In this document: positions 23,631 through 32,777 of the stretch, piece by piece
Numbering within the stretch: position 1 is the stretch's first letter
Layout: the number at the start of each line of letters is the position of its first letter
Source: Nocardia suismassiliense
GTDB lineage: Bacteria; Actinomycetota; Actinomycetes; Mycobacteriales; Mycobacteriaceae
Reading direction: 5' to 3'
Assembly (NCBI RefSeq): GCF_900269665.1
Contig: NZ_LT985361.1
Location: forward strand, 7,480,380 to 7,544,379
DNA length: 64,000 nt
Translations under genes and position numbers: made by a program
The notes under the pieces: model-generated
Seen by the model: the letters and a program-made list of their open reading frames with translations, nothing else
The model's database searches: none
Told to the model about the DNA's origin: nothing

Positions 23631-23669
23631 GCCCGGCAGGCGACGTGTCCCCCACGTCGCCTGCCGGGC
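23631..23669 (+). terminator. Strong intrinsic terminator
   Basis: Perfect 17-base stem, GCCCGGCAGGCGACGTG and its complement, five-base loop, then TTTG. It ends the transcript of the exported glycine-zipper protein. Confidence 0.85.
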
Positions 23670-23989
23670 TTTGTCGTATCCGGGCGGCGCATTCGCCCGG
23701 GTCACGGGAATATTCATCCGCCGGGGGTCGTTGAGCTGATAGCAGACGGTGGTGGGTGGCAGGCGGTGCCTGGTGACCGACACCATTGCGCGCCGAAGAT
23801 CGAACCTGTACTCTCGGCCACGTCTTCTACTTGTGGATGTAGCTAGTTCTCCCGCAAGAATTCTGAGATCCCCCGTTCCGACCCGGTCGACAGAACCGTT
23901 CCGGAATACCCCGAGGATCTTGCTCCGCGACGTTCGTCGTCGCCTTCACGGCTGTTTCGCCGTACTCACTCCCCCTGTAAGGAAAACCC
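23670..23989. promoter_or_regulatory. Leader region of the short rho gene
   Basis: About 320 bases between the terminator and the rho-like gene hold no credible coding frame. The sequence AAGGAAAACCC just before the ATG is the ribosome binding site. rho genes are often autoregulated by attenuation in their leader, but I cannot point to a specific structure here. Confidence 0.35.
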
Positions 23990-25156
23990 ATGAACCACAA
24001 CACAATCAACGACAACCCCACCGAAGCCGGGGCGGCCGAACAAGATCCGGCCCGCGCCGTCACCGGCATCCTCGACCTCACCGACAACCGCGGCACCCTG
24101 CGCCTCGACGGCTACCTGCCCGGACCGAGCGACATCCCCGTGCCGCAACGACTGATCCGCGAACACCGCCTGCGCCGAGGCGACTTCCTCACCGGCACAA
24201 CACAATCCGCCGGTGTCAACGGCAAACCCGCACCGCTGCGCACCGTCGGCACGGTCAACGGGCAGCACCCGGACAAGATCGCCCACCGGCCCGCCTTCAA
24301 CGACCTGGTACCGATCTACCCCAACCAACGCCTCCGCCTGGAAACCGAACGGCACGCCATGACCACCCGCGTCACCGACCTGGTCATGCCGATCGGCAAG
24401 GGCCAGCGCGCACTCATCGTCGCGCCGCCGAAAGCGGGCAAAACCTCTGTGCTGCAAGCCATATCGCACGGCATCGCGAAGAACCATCCTGAGTGCGAGC
24501 TCATGCTCGTCCTAGTCGGCGAGCGCCCGGAGGAGGTCACCGACCTGACCAGGGCCGTCCCCGCCGACGTAGCCGCGGCCACCTTCGACCAACCCGCCCG
24601 CGAACACATCGCGGTCGCCGAACTCGCCATCGAACACGCCAAACGGCTGGTCGAGATGGGCCGCGACGTCGTCGTACTGCTCGACTCGCTGACCCGCCTC
24701 GCCCGCGCCTACAACCTGGCGAGTCCCGGCTCCGGCCGGGTGCTGTCCGGTGGTGTGGAAGCCTCCGCCCTCGCCCCACCCAAGCGGTTCCTCGGCGCCG
24801 CACGCAATATCGAGAACGGCGGCTCGCTCACCATCATCGCCACCGCCCTGGTGGAGACCGGTTCGCTGGCCGACACGGTGATCTTCGAGGAGTACAAGGG
24901 CACCGGCAATGCCGAGCTCAAGCTCGACCGCGCCGCCGCGAACCGCAGGGTCTTCCCCGCTGTGGACATCGGTCAGTCCAGCACCCGCAAGGACGAACTG
25001 CTGCTCGCACCCGACGAGCTGGCGGCGACCCACACCCTGCGCAAGACCCTCGCCCCCCTGGACGCGCCGCAGGCACTCGACCTGCTGCTGGAGGGGCTGC
25101 GCAAGTCCGAGACGAACGCCGAATTCCTCGCCCCGATGCGCGCCGGGCGCGGCTGA
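23990..25156 (+). CDS. Short paralogue of transcription termination factor Rho
   Basis: Hexameric RNA helicase/ATPase. 388 residues, where actinobacterial Rho is usually above 600 because of a long basic insertion, absent here. An RNA-binding cold-shock-like domain is seen at residues 20-75 (GILDLTDNRGTLRLDGYLPGPSDIPV). The ATPase core follows: Walker A APPKAGKTSVL, ERPEEVTDL with catalytic Glu, Walker B VVVLLDSLTRLARAYN, the Q-loop region SGRVLSGGVEASAL, the R-loop region EEYKGTGNAELKLDR, and the Arg finger in STRKDELL. The Asp before ERPEE in E. coli Rho is Gly. All ATPase residues are kept, so it is probably active. It is a candidate second Rho with special targets. Confidence 0.88.
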   Translation: MNHNTINDNPTEAGAAEQDPARAVTGILDLTDNRGTLRLDGYLPGPSDIPVPQRLIREHRLRRGDFLTGTTQSAGVNGKPAPLRTVGTVNGQHPDKIAHRPAFNDLVPIYPNQRLRLETERHAMTTRVTDLVMPIGKGQRALIVAPPKAGKTSVLQAISHGIAKNHPECELMLVLVGERPEEVTDLTRAVPADVAAATFDQPAREHIAVAELAIEHAKRLVEMGRDVVVLLDSLTRLARAYNLASPGSGRVLSGGVEASALAPPKRFLGAARNIENGGSLTIIATALVETGSLADTVIFEEYKGTGNAELKLDRAAANRRVFPAVDIGQSSTRKDELLLAPDELAATHTLRKTLAPLDAPQALDLLLEGLRKSETNAEFLAPMRAGRG

Positions 25157-25232
25157 GCGGGTTTTCGCCCTGAATACGGCGGTGGCGTAAACCCGCCGGA
25201 TCAACGGCCGGCCCGCTGATGAACTGGGCGCC

Positions 25233-26450
25233 GTGTCCACCGTTCTCACACCCTCCCCGCCATCTCCGCGCAGCACGCTGACCGGCTGGCTCGCCGTCGT
25301 CTCGGTGATGCTCGCGATCTTCTCGATCGTCACCGCCGAGATACTGCCGATCGGCTTGCTCACCTCGATCGGTGCCGACTTCACCATCTCCGACGGTATG
25401 GCCGGCCTGATGATGACCATGCCCGGACTGGTCGCCGCCGTCGCCGCGCCGGTCACCATCGTCGCCGCCGGGCGCATCGACCGTCGAATCATGTTGTGCC
25501 TGTTCATGTTCCTGCTCGTGCTGAGTAACGTGCTGGTGGCTGTCGCACCGGCGTACTGGGTCGTGCTGGTGTCCAGGGTGCTGGTCGGCGTCTCCATCGG
25601 CGGGTTCTGGTCCATCGCGGCCGGGCTGGCCCGCCGGTTGGTTCCGGCGGCTGCGGTGAGCCGGGCCAACGCGGTGATCTTCGCGGCAGTGCCGCTGGGT
25701 TCCGTGCTGGGTGTGCCTATCGGCACATTTCTCGGTGAGATCGCAGGCTGGCGAATGACATTCGTGGTGATCGGGATGCTCGCGACCGGCGTACTGGGCA
25801 TGCTGGGCATGTTCCTGCCGCCGCTGCCCGCCCAACAGGCGACCCGAATTGCCGTATTACGTGGGCTACTTCGTGGTGCCAACGTCCGATTCGCCTTGCT
25901 GACAACATTTCTCGTAGTGCTGGCGCATTTCGGCGCCTACACCTACGTGACTCCCTTTCTCGAACAGGTGACTCACCTCGGACCCGGCATGGTCAGCCTG
26001 CTGCTCCTGATCTACGGCGCCGCAGGCATTCTCGGTAATTTCCTGGGCGGCGCGGCGGTCGAGCGGCATCCCCATGCCACCTTCGGCGGTGCCGCCGCCC
26101 TGTTGGCGAGTGCCACCCTGCTGCTGCCCCTGCTCGGCCAGTGGCCGGCTGGTGCGCTGGTGCTCCTGATCGTCTGGGGTATCGGATACGGCGCGGTGCC
26201 GGTGTCGTCACAAGCCTGGTTCGCCAAGGCCGCGCCTGATACACCCGAGGCGGCCTCGGTGCTGTTCACCGCTTCCTTCCAGGCGACGATCTCCCTCGGC
26301 GCCCTGGCCGGCGGCTTCGTGGTGGACCGCGGCTCGCCCGCCGACGTCATGGTGTCCGGCGGGCTCACAGCGACCCTGGTGATCGTCGCGGTGACCACCC
26401 ACGCCATGCGACACAGCCGATCTAACCGAGAAGCCTTACCTCACGGGTAA
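25233..26450 (+). CDS. MFS drug/sugar efflux transporter (DHA1 type)
   Basis: A 405-residue, 12-segment membrane protein of the AraJ/YdhP/Cmx-like efflux group. TM1 contains IVTAEILPIGLL; the loop 2-3 motif is RIDRRIML; TM4 has the motif B-like RVLVGVSIGGFWSIAAGLA. GTG at 25233. It is 76 bases after rho and 36 bases before the thioesterase gene. Substrate unknown; resistance to amphenicol-like compounds is known for relatives but cannot be claimed here. Confidence 0.88.
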   Translation: MSTVLTPSPPSPRSTLTGWLAVVSVMLAIFSIVTAEILPIGLLTSIGADFTISDGMAGLMMTMPGLVAAVAAPVTIVAAGRIDRRIMLCLFMFLLVLSNVLVAVAPAYWVVLVSRVLVGVSIGGFWSIAAGLARRLVPAAAVSRANAVIFAAVPLGSVLGVPIGTFLGEIAGWRMTFVVIGMLATGVLGMLGMFLPPLPAQQATRIAVLRGLLRGANVRFALLTTFLVVLAHFGAYTYVTPFLEQVTHLGPGMVSLLLLIYGAAGILGNFLGGAAVERHPHATFGGAAALLASATLLLPLLGQWPAGALVLLIVWGIGYGAVPVSSQAWFAKAAPDTPEAASVLFTASFQATISLGALAGGFVVDRGSPADVMVSGGLTATLVIVAVTTHAMRHSRSNREALPHG

Positions 26451-26486
26451 TCGACCGGGCGCACCTGGTCGGGCAGGATCGCCGGC

Positions 26487-26888
26487 ATGATCGATGAGAC
26501 TGGTACCAAACTGTTCCACCAGACCATGCCGTTCACCGAGCGGCTCGACATCGAGGTGCTTCAACACAGCCCCGACCTGGTCCGCAGTCGCATCGCCTGG
26601 AACGAATCCCTGTGCACGCTGGGTGGTGTCCTGCACGGCGGCGTCCTGATGTCACTGGCGGACGCAACCGGCGCGGTCTGCGCCTACCTGAATCTGCCGG
26701 AAGGCAAGGCAGGCACCACCACCGTCGAATCGAAAACCAACTTCGTCCGGGCAGTTCGCTCCGGTTATGCCACCGCCTCGTCCACCCCGTTGCACGCAGG
26801 GCGTTCATTCATCGTGGTGGAGACCGAAATTCGCGATGACGCGAACAAGCTCGTCGCGAAGGTGACACAGACTCAAGCCGTGCTGTAA
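26487..26888 (+). CDS. PaaI-type hotdog-fold acyl-CoA thioesterase
   Basis: A 133-residue thioesterase of the PaaI/YdiI family, hydrolysing aromatic or medium-chain acyl-CoA. The signature LGGVLHGGVLMSLADATGAV is at residues about 45-64, with the active-site Asp and HGG motif, and ESKTNFVRAVRSGYATA as the second strand pair. ATG at 26487. Normal length. Co-directional with the MFS gene; the two may share a transcript ending at the hairpin near 27008. Confidence 0.88.
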   Translation: MIDETGTKLFHQTMPFTERLDIEVLQHSPDLVRSRIAWNESLCTLGGVLHGGVLMSLADATGAVCAYLNLPEGKAGTTTVESKTNFVRAVRSGYATASSTPLHAGRSFIVVETEIRDDANKLVAKVTQTQAVL

Positions 26889-27007
26889 CCCCGCTGCGGC
26901 CATACCGGTTGGCGGACAGTCTCTTTCGCCTTAGACGCATCGCATTGTCGCTGCGAAATCCCCAACGGTCGGCCCGAGCGGCCGATGCCTAGCGTCTGCC
27001 CAGAAGA

Positions 27008-27048
27008 AAGCCCGCCTGCGCAACATCTTTCGTTGCGTAGGCGGGCTT
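27008..27048. terminator. Bidirectional terminator hairpin
   Basis: AAGCCCGCCT-G-CGCAAC pairs with GTTGCG-T-AGGCGGGCTT (16 paired bases and one mismatch) around ATCTTTC. A-rich on one side and T-rich on the other, between the convergent thioesterase and DoxX genes. Confidence 0.85.
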
Positions 27049-27057
27049 ATCTGGTGC

Positions 27058-27495
27058 TCAGGCGAAGAGGACCACACCCAGCGCGGCGATGAAGAGAACC
27101 TGGACCAGGGCGCGCAGCGGCAGGGGCATGGTCTTGATGCCGAGGTCTGCCTTCGCGGCGCGAATGTTGGCTGGGAACAGGGAGATCAGTAGGAGGATCA
27201 GGGCTGCCGCAGCAAGTTTCGCGGTGGCGGGGATGAGTAGTCCGGCCGCGCCGGCCAATTCGAGGACGCCGGTGAGGGTGACCAGAGCGGCCGGGTTGGG
27301 CAGGGCCGGCGGCACCATTGCCACCAGTGCTTCGCGGCGCGGCGAGAGAAAGTGGGCGCTGGCGGTCAGCGCGAACATGGCCGCGAGACCGAGTGCGACG
27401 GCGTGCGGCCACGAGTCGAGCCAGTCCGGTCCGGCCAGCCGGCCGATGAGGCGGGCCAATGCGGTGACGACGGCGAGTACAACCAGCGGTGCCAT
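27058..27495 (-). CDS. DoxX family membrane protein
   Basis: A 145-residue protein with four hydrophobic helices, similar to DoxX/YphA-type proteins: SAHFLSPRREALVAMVPPALPNPAALVTLTGVLELAGAAGLL. Some relatives take part in thiosulfate or redox membrane functions, but most are uncharacterised. ATG at 27495, with GGAGA before it. Divergent from a TetR regulator with an inverted repeat between, so it is the probable regulated target. Confidence 0.87.
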   Translation of the reverse strand: MAPLVVLAVVTALARLIGRLAGPDWLDSWPHAVALGLAAMFALTASAHFLSPRREALVAMVPPALPNPAALVTLTGVLELAGAAGLLIPATAKLAAAALILLLISLFPANIRAAKADLGIKTMPLPLRALVQVLFIAALGVVLFA

Positions 27496-27521
27496 CAGGG
27501 TCTCCTACGTTTCTAGCGATC

Positions 27522-27542
27522 AATCTTGACACTGGAAAGATT
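27522..27542. promoter_or_regulatory. Inverted repeat, probable TetR operator
   Basis: AATCTT-N9-AAGATT, flanked by GATC on the left (27518-27521) and GATC two bases beyond the right arm. Centred in the 99-base gap between the DoxX and TetR genes. Confidence 0.6.
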
Positions 27543-27594
27543 AGGATCGAGCGGCAAACTTGTCAATGACTAGATTCTCGGGCACCATCGAGGC

Positions 27595-28185
27595 ATGGCG
27601 AAAAGCGGCTATCACCACGGCGATCTGCGGGCCACCATCCTGGCCGCGGCCGCCGACCAGATCGCGAGCGACGGGGTCGACGCGGTGTCCCTGCGCGAAT
27701 TGGCGCGCCGGGCCGGCGTCTCGCACGCGGCGCCCGCACACCATTTCGGCGATCGTGCGGGGGTGCTGACCGCGCTGGCCATCGAGGGATTCGAACTGCT
27801 CGCCGCCGAGCTGACGCAGGCCGGCCCCGACTTCCGCGAGGTCGCCGTCGCCTACATCCGTTTCGCGCGGGAGCACCCCGGACATTTCGACGTGATGTTC
27901 CGGCACAGCCTGCTGCGGGCCGACGATGCGCGCCTGGCCGAGGCGCGCACGAAGTCCGCGGCGGCGCTGCGTTCCGGCGTGTCCGCCCTCAACCCCGGCG
28001 ACGTCGGGCAGCAGCAGGCCACCCAGCTGGCCGCCTGGTCGCTGGTGCACGGTTTCGCCGCGCTGTGGCGCGAAGGGGCGCTGGACAATTCGAGCCTCGC
28101 CGACGAGGCCGACCCCGAACTGCTGGCCCGCCGTATGCTCGCCACCGTGCACTTCGACCGCCCGGCAAACTCTGCCGTCCGATAG
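27595..28185 (+). CDS. TetR/AcrR family transcriptional regulator
   Basis: A 196-residue regulator. The HTH is at residues 8-52: YHHGDLRATILAAAADQI followed by SLRELARRAGVSHAAPAHHFGD, a form typical of the TetR_C WHG subgroup, where the usual YYHF is APAHHF. The C-terminal domain keeps QLAAWSLVHGFAALWREGAL (the W-H-G motif). ATG at 27595. Divergent from the DoxX gene, with a palindrome between, implying control of DoxX and itself. Confidence 0.9.
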   Translation: MAKSGYHHGDLRATILAAAADQIASDGVDAVSLRELARRAGVSHAAPAHHFGDRAGVLTALAIEGFELLAAELTQAGPDFREVAVAYIRFAREHPGHFDVMFRHSLLRADDARLAEARTKSAAALRSGVSALNPGDVGQQQATQLAAWSLVHGFAALWREGALDNSSLADEADPELLARRMLATVHFDRPANSAVR

Positions 28186-28289
28186 CAAATCCCGGACAAC
28201 GCGAGCAACCGCCGCGCGCGTACGGCACAGTGGGGCACCAGGATTGCGGAAAGGAGTTGGCGCCACCGCCGGTGGCCGCCGTCGACACC

Positions 28290-28649
28290 ATGGACATCCA
28301 TGCTTACCCGACCGAGTGCACCACCCCGGTAACCCTCGCCGAGGCCGAACGCCTTACCGAGCGTTACCTGTCCTTCGACGACGACGCTGGGCGCGGGATC
28401 ACCAATCGGATCACCGAATTCGACAGCTGCTTCGTCGTCGTCGCCATCTTCACGCCCCCGCCGCCCACCGAAAACCGCACTCCGCCAAGCCCGCTGCCGA
28501 TCGGCGGCACGGTGAGCACCATCGACAAGGCCACCGGCGCCATCACCCTCTGGCCGACCTACCCGCCCGACGTGGTCGCCGAACACCACGCGGCGGCGGT
28601 GCACGCCGGCCGCCTGATCATCGAGGAGAACTGGCCTGCGAGCGGCTGA
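28290..28649 (+). CDS. Hypothetical protein
   Basis: A protein of 119 residues if started at ATG 28290; GTG 28272 would add six. It has an N-terminal helix AEAERLTERYL and a strand-rich body with FVVVAIF, GGTVSTIDKATGAITLWPTYPPDVVAEH. That last part resembles small proteins where a conserved GxVxxVDKxTG...WP motif precedes a helix, but I cannot name the family. Its stop abuts the stop of the convergent XRE regulator. Confidence 0.62.
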   Translation: MDIHAYPTECTTPVTLAEAERLTERYLSFDDDAGRGITNRITEFDSCFVVVAIFTPPPPTENRTPPSPLPIGGTVSTIDKATGAITLWPTYPPDVVAEHHAAAVHAGRLIIEENWPASG

Positions 28650-29477
28650 TCAAGCCAACGCGGCGGTGATGCGCCTGCGGTCGTCCTCGGTCGACGGCAA
28701 CTGCACGACCAGGAGCAGGTCCGGGTTCTCGACCAGCCTGAGCTGGAAGAGCTCGAGGTCGAGAGCGCCCGCCGTGGGGTGGTCGATGCCGATGGTGGCG
28801 GCGCGGAATTCTTGGACCGGGTACTCCGACCACCAGGTGCGGAATTCGACGCTCACCTCGTTCAGCACCGCGACCAGCGCGGCCAGCCGCTCGTCGTCGG
28901 GTCGACGGCCGACCGCGGCACGGAACTGGCTCAGCACCGCGCGGGCGGCGGGCTCCCAGCGGCGCATGGCTTTTCGGTTGACCTCGTCGGTGAACATCAT
29001 CCACACCATGTTGCGGCGTTCGGGCGCGAGCTCGGCCGGGTCGATCCGGATGCGTGCGTAGGCGTCGTTCCAGACCACGAAATCGAAACGGCCGTCATGG
29101 ATTCCGGCCGGGCTCGGCATCATCGAGTCGACCAGTCGCTGCAACCGCGCCCGCTCCTCGCCCGGCTGCGGGGCGGCGACCGGATCGGCCAGCCCGGCCA
29201 GCCTGCGCAGATGCCGGTGCTGTCCGGTATCGAGCCGCAATGCGCGGGCGAGCGCGTCGACCACCTGCGGGCTGGCCGCGATCTTGCGGCCCTGTTCGAG
29301 CCAGGTGTACCAGGTGAGGCTGACGCCGGCCAGCTCGGCGACTTCCTCGCGGCGCAGGCCGGGGGTGCGCCGCCTGCCCGGCTCCATATCGGGTGGCAGT
29401 CCGACGTCGGCGGGCTGCACCCGGGAGCGCTGTGCGCGCAGGAATGCCGCGAGTTCGGCGCGGTGATTTTCGGTCAT
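28650..29477 (-). CDS. XRE-type regulator with MmyB-like ligand domain
   Basis: A 275-residue regulator. The HTH is at residues about 35-75 (TPGLRREEVAELAGVSLTWYTWLEQGRKI). The C-terminal domain (about 105-275), with FDFVVWNDAYARI and ERRNMVWMMFTDEV, is the MmyB-like, fatty-acid-binding PAS-type domain. ATG at 29477. Divergent from an NmrA-like NAD(P)-binding gene with 112 bases between; such pairs are common in actinomycetes and the regulator usually represses the oxidoreductase. Confidence 0.9.
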   Translation of the reverse strand: MTENHRAELAAFLRAQRSRVQPADVGLPPDMEPGRRRTPGLRREEVAELAGVSLTWYTWLEQGRKIAASPQVVDALARALRLDTGQHRHLRRLAGLADPVAAPQPGEERARLQRLVDSMMPSPAGIHDGRFDFVVWNDAYARIRIDPAELAPERRNMVWMMFTDEVNRKAMRRWEPAARAVLSQFRAAVGRRPDDERLAALVAVLNEVSVEFRTWWSEYPVQEFRAATIGIDHPTAGALDLELFQLRLVENPDLLLVVQLPSTEDDRRRITAALA

Positions 29478-29589
29478 CGAATTCCCTTTGTGGGTAGCAG
29501 TATTGGTAACAGGACCAGACCGCCGCCCGTCTCTAACGTCTTACTCAACAGGAGATCGGAACACGATCACCACATCCGAGGAGTTTGAC

Positions 29590-30477
29590 ATGAACAGCAA
29601 CAAAGGACCGGTCCTGGTCATCGGCGCCACTGGACAGCAGGGGCGGGCGACCACCGCGCAACTGCTCGAACGTGGCTGGGAAGTGCACGCTTTCGTTCGT
29701 GATCTCGACGCACCGGCGGCCCGCGCACTGCGCACCTCCGGCGCCAACCTGATCGAAGGCGACCTGGACGATGCGGATTCCGTGCGAGCGGCCATGGACG
29801 GCACGTACGGCGTCTTCATGATGTTGACGATGATGACCGGCGTGCACATCACCAGCGCTGGCATCGAGGCGGAGCAACGACGCGGCAAAGCGGTGGCCGA
29901 CCTCGCGAAAGCGTCCGGTATCGAGCATTTGGTGTACAGCTCACTCAAAGGCGCGGACGAGAACTCTGGCGTCGAATATTACGCGGCGAAGACCGCCATC
30001 GAGGCGCACATCGCCTCGCTCGACCTGCCTGCCACCGTGTTGCGCCCGGTCTTCTTCATGGACAATTTCAACGCGTTCAATCGACCCATTGTCGACGAAA
30101 ACGGTGAACTGGTCCTGAATCTCGCGGTCCGCGCCGATATCCCGCTCTCGCTCATCTCGGTACACGACATCGGCGCCTTCGCCGCCCTCGCGTTCGACCG
30201 CCCCGCCGACTACCTCGGCCGCGCCGTCCCCCTCGCGGGCGACCGCCTCACCCCACCTCAGATCGCCGAGACCTTCGGCCGCGTCGCAGGTCTGCCCGCC
30301 CGCAGCAATCAAGTGCCGATCGAGCAGGTCCGCGCCTTCGACGAACAGGTGGCAAAGATGTTCGCCTACTTCAACGACGGCCCCGACGAACCCATCGATA
30401 CCGCCGCCCTCCGCAAAGACCACCCCACCCTGCAGACCCTCGAATCCTGGCTGCACACCACCAACTGGAAGCCGTGA
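29590..30477 (+). CDS. NmrA-like NAD(P)-binding protein
   Basis: A 295-residue atypical SDR of the NmrA/HSCARG group. The dinucleotide motif GATGQQGRATTAQLL is at residues about 10-24; FVRD is the NADP-side loop; YYAAKTAIEAHI provides the Tyr-xx-Lys-like residues; LRPVFFMDNF is a family hallmark. Members may be redox sensors or reductases. ATG at 29590 behind GAGGAG; an upstream in-frame reading has no signal. Divergent from the XRE regulator. Confidence 0.88.
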   Translation: MNSNKGPVLVIGATGQQGRATTAQLLERGWEVHAFVRDLDAPAARALRTSGANLIEGDLDDADSVRAAMDGTYGVFMMLTMMTGVHITSAGIEAEQRRGKAVADLAKASGIEHLVYSSLKGADENSGVEYYAAKTAIEAHIASLDLPATVLRPVFFMDNFNAFNRPIVDENGELVLNLAVRADIPLSLISVHDIGAFAALAFDRPADYLGRAVPLAGDRLTPPQIAETFGRVAGLPARSNQVPIEQVRAFDEQVAKMFAYFNDGPDEPIDTAALRKDHPTLQTLESWLHTTNWKP

Positions 30478-30628
30478 CCCGGTCAACAGACGTGGGACCG
30501 GTTGTCGGCCGAGCAGGTGGCTGACAGCACCGAAGTCGCAGCGGCCCAACCTCACCCGTAGGGATGAGGTCGGTATCAGCCCGCAGAGTGAGGCGACGAA
30601 GCTCGCGGGCAGACCAGACTGAACGCTT

Positions 30629-31792
30629 GTGAGGCTTACCAGTGCGGCGACCCGGACCGCGGGCGCCGTCGACGACGCGACCCGGGGCGTCATCGAACGG
30701 TTCGAGCGATTCCCGTCCCACGCGGTCGATGCCGTGCTGACCGTGGTGATCACCGTGGCCAGCGTCGGACCCGCGGTGCTCGCGCAGCAACCGTGGTGGG
30801 TGATCGTGCTGTCGGCGACCGCGTCCGTGCCGGTGCTGTGGCGGCGGCGCGCACCGGTCGCGGTATTCCTCGTGGTCGGGCCGGCGATCACCGCGCTCGC
30901 CTGTCTGCACGCCATGCCCGCCCTCCCCTACGGCACCGTCGTCTGCGCGTACACCATCGCGGCGTACAGCCCGCCGGTGCGGCGGCGCGGTGCTTTCGTG
31001 GCCGGCGCGTTCGGCATCCTGCTCTCCCTCGCCATCCCGCACGAGAGCCCGGACTCCTACGGCCACGCCGCGATGTCCTTCCTCACCGCTTGGACACTCG
31101 GCACCGGAGTTCGCGCCAGGCGCGCCCAGATCGCCATGCTCGAGGAACGCGCCCGTCGGCTCGACGAGGAACGTCTCGCGGCGCTGGCCCGGGAGCGCCT
31201 GCGGATCGCCAGGGACATGCACGACATCGTCACGCACTCGGTGGGTTCGATGATCGTGCAGGCCGAGACCGGCCCCCTGTTCACCGGTAGCGACCGCGAA
31301 CGGGCGGACGCTACGTTCGCGAGTATCGCGGACACCGGCCGCGTTGCGGTGCACCAACTTCGGCGCACGCTCGGCACCCTGCGCGGCGAAACCGCCTATC
31401 CACCAGCGCAGCCCGGCATCGAGGCGATTCCCGACCTGGTCGAGCAATCGCGGCGCGGCGGACTGACCGCGGCGCTGGACGAGCACGGGGCACGTCGAGC
31501 AGTGTCCGATGACGTCGCGGTCACCGCATACCGCGTGGTGCAGGAAGCTTTGACCAACACCATGAAGCATGCGCGCGCGAGCTGCGTGCGTGTCTCCTTG
31601 CGCTGGTCGGATCAGCTGCTGACGGTGCGGGTTTGCGATGACGGCATCGGCCGGACCCGTGCGAAATCCACCGGCTACGGCCTGCTCGGCATGCGCGAAC
31701 GAGTTACCGGTAACGGCGGAACGCTCTGGCACGGCCACTCGGACAACGGGTTCCACGTCTGCGCAGAACTCCCGCTGGGACAGCGCAGTTGA
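30629..31792 (+). CDS. Two-component sensor histidine kinase (HisKA_3 type)
   Basis: A 387-residue membrane kinase of the NarX/DesK class. About four to five transmembrane helices cover residues 35-165, with a short coiled segment after them. The phosphoacceptor is in RLRIARDMHDIVTHSVGSM (His at about residue 198), and the ATPase domain has the N-box QEALTNTMKHARA and the G-boxes DDGIGR and GYGLLGMRERV. GTG start at 30629. The stop codon overlaps the start of the response regulator by 4 bases. The stimulus is unknown; there is no large extracellular sensor. Confidence 0.9.
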   Translation: MRLTSAATRTAGAVDDATRGVIERFERFPSHAVDAVLTVVITVASVGPAVLAQQPWWVIVLSATASVPVLWRRRAPVAVFLVVGPAITALACLHAMPALPYGTVVCAYTIAAYSPPVRRRGAFVAGAFGILLSLAIPHESPDSYGHAAMSFLTAWTLGTGVRARRAQIAMLEERARRLDEERLAALARERLRIARDMHDIVTHSVGSMIVQAETGPLFTGSDRERADATFASIADTGRVAVHQLRRTLGTLRGETAYPPAQPGIEAIPDLVEQSRRGGLTAALDEHGARRAVSDDVAVTAYRVVQEALTNTMKHARASCVRVSLRWSDQLLTVRVCDDGIGRTRAKSTGYGLLGMRERVTGNGGTLWHGHSDNGFHVCAELPLGQRS

Positions 31793-32460
31793 GCGTGCGT
31801 GTGCTGGTGGTCGACGACCAGGACCTTTTCCGGGCCGGCTTCGGCCTGATCCTCGCCGCGCAGCCGGATCTCACCGTGGTCGGCGAGGCCGCCGACGGAC
31901 TGGAGGCCATCGAGAAAACTCATGCGCTGGCCCCCGACGTGGTGGTCATGGATGTCAGAATGCCGCGCCTGGACGGCGTGGCCGCTACCCACCGGATCTG
32001 TGCCGAGACCTCAGCGAAAGTATTGGTGCTCACCATGTTCGATGTCGACGAGTATGTCTACGATGCCTTGCGGGCCGGGGCCGGCGGGTTCCTGCTCAAA
32101 GATGCTCGCCGCGACGAGCTGGCCACCGCGGTGCGCGTTGTCGCCGCAGGCGAGGCTCTGCTGGCACCGACGGTGACCAGGCGCTTGATCGCGGAGCTCA
32201 CCGAGCGCGGACGCCCGCGGCCCGAATTGGCTTGCCGCCTGAACGAACTGACCGAGCGGGAGCGAGATACGTTGCGCCAGCTCGCCCGTGGCCTCTCGAA
32301 CGCCGAAGTCGCCGCGGCGCTGACGGTCAGCGAGCACACGGTGAAGACGCACGTCAGTTCGGTGCTGTCGAAACTCGGTCTGCGTGATCGGGTGCAGGCG
32401 GTGGTGTTCGCCTACGAAGCGGGGCTGGTCAAGCCGGGGGCCGCCGCAGCGACCGGGTGA
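31789..32460 (+). CDS. NarL/FixJ family response regulator
   Basis: A 223-residue transcription factor. The receiver domain spans residues 1-120 with VVDDQDLFRAG, the phosphorylated Asp in VVVMDVRMPRLDG and Lys in GGFLLKDARRDEL. The LuxR-type HTH is at about 150-212: LTERERDTLRQLARGLSNAEVAAALTVSEHTVKTHVSSVL. TTG at 31789, which overlaps the kinase stop; GTG 31795 is a possible alternative. Forms a cognate pair with the upstream kinase. Confidence 0.93.
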   Translation: MSVRVLVVDDQDLFRAGFGLILAAQPDLTVVGEAADGLEAIEKTHALAPDVVVMDVRMPRLDGVAATHRICAETSAKVLVLTMFDVDEYVYDALRAGAGGFLLKDARRDELATAVRVVAAGEALLAPTVTRRLIAELTERGRPRPELACRLNELTERERDTLRQLARGLSNAEVAAALTVSEHTVKTHVSSVLSKLGLRDRVQAVVFAYEAGLVKPGAAAATG

Positions 32461-32477
32461 CTCACCGGATGCGAGAC

Positions 32478-32524
32478 CGAACTCGGCCGTCGGCGGCGCG
32501 AAGGAGGCGACCACGCCGAGTTCG
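32478..32524. terminator. Inverted repeat after the two-component operon
   Basis: CGAACTCGGC and its exact complement (10 bases) flank a GC-rich loop of 27 bases. It lies 18 bases past the response regulator stop. The rest of 32461-32777 has no gene I can support and includes the MHS transporter promoter region. Confidence 0.4.
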
Positions 32525-32777
32525 ACGACAGGAACGTGCGCGAGGTGTTCACCGAACCAACGCTGACGATTTTCGGTCCGTTATCAATTCGTGACCATCC
32601 TCACATCCACCCCCTCCGCCGCAGGTCGCGGCACTCGCAAGAGGTGGGCACAACGGGATGCCCTGTTTGCGCCGGATGAAACGTGGGTATCGGTCTATTT
32701 CGTGCCCAGTCTCTGGTGTCAGGACCCGGAGGCGGGCCGAAACGAGGTCCGTTCAATGGACTGGAGAGGACGCGCAC

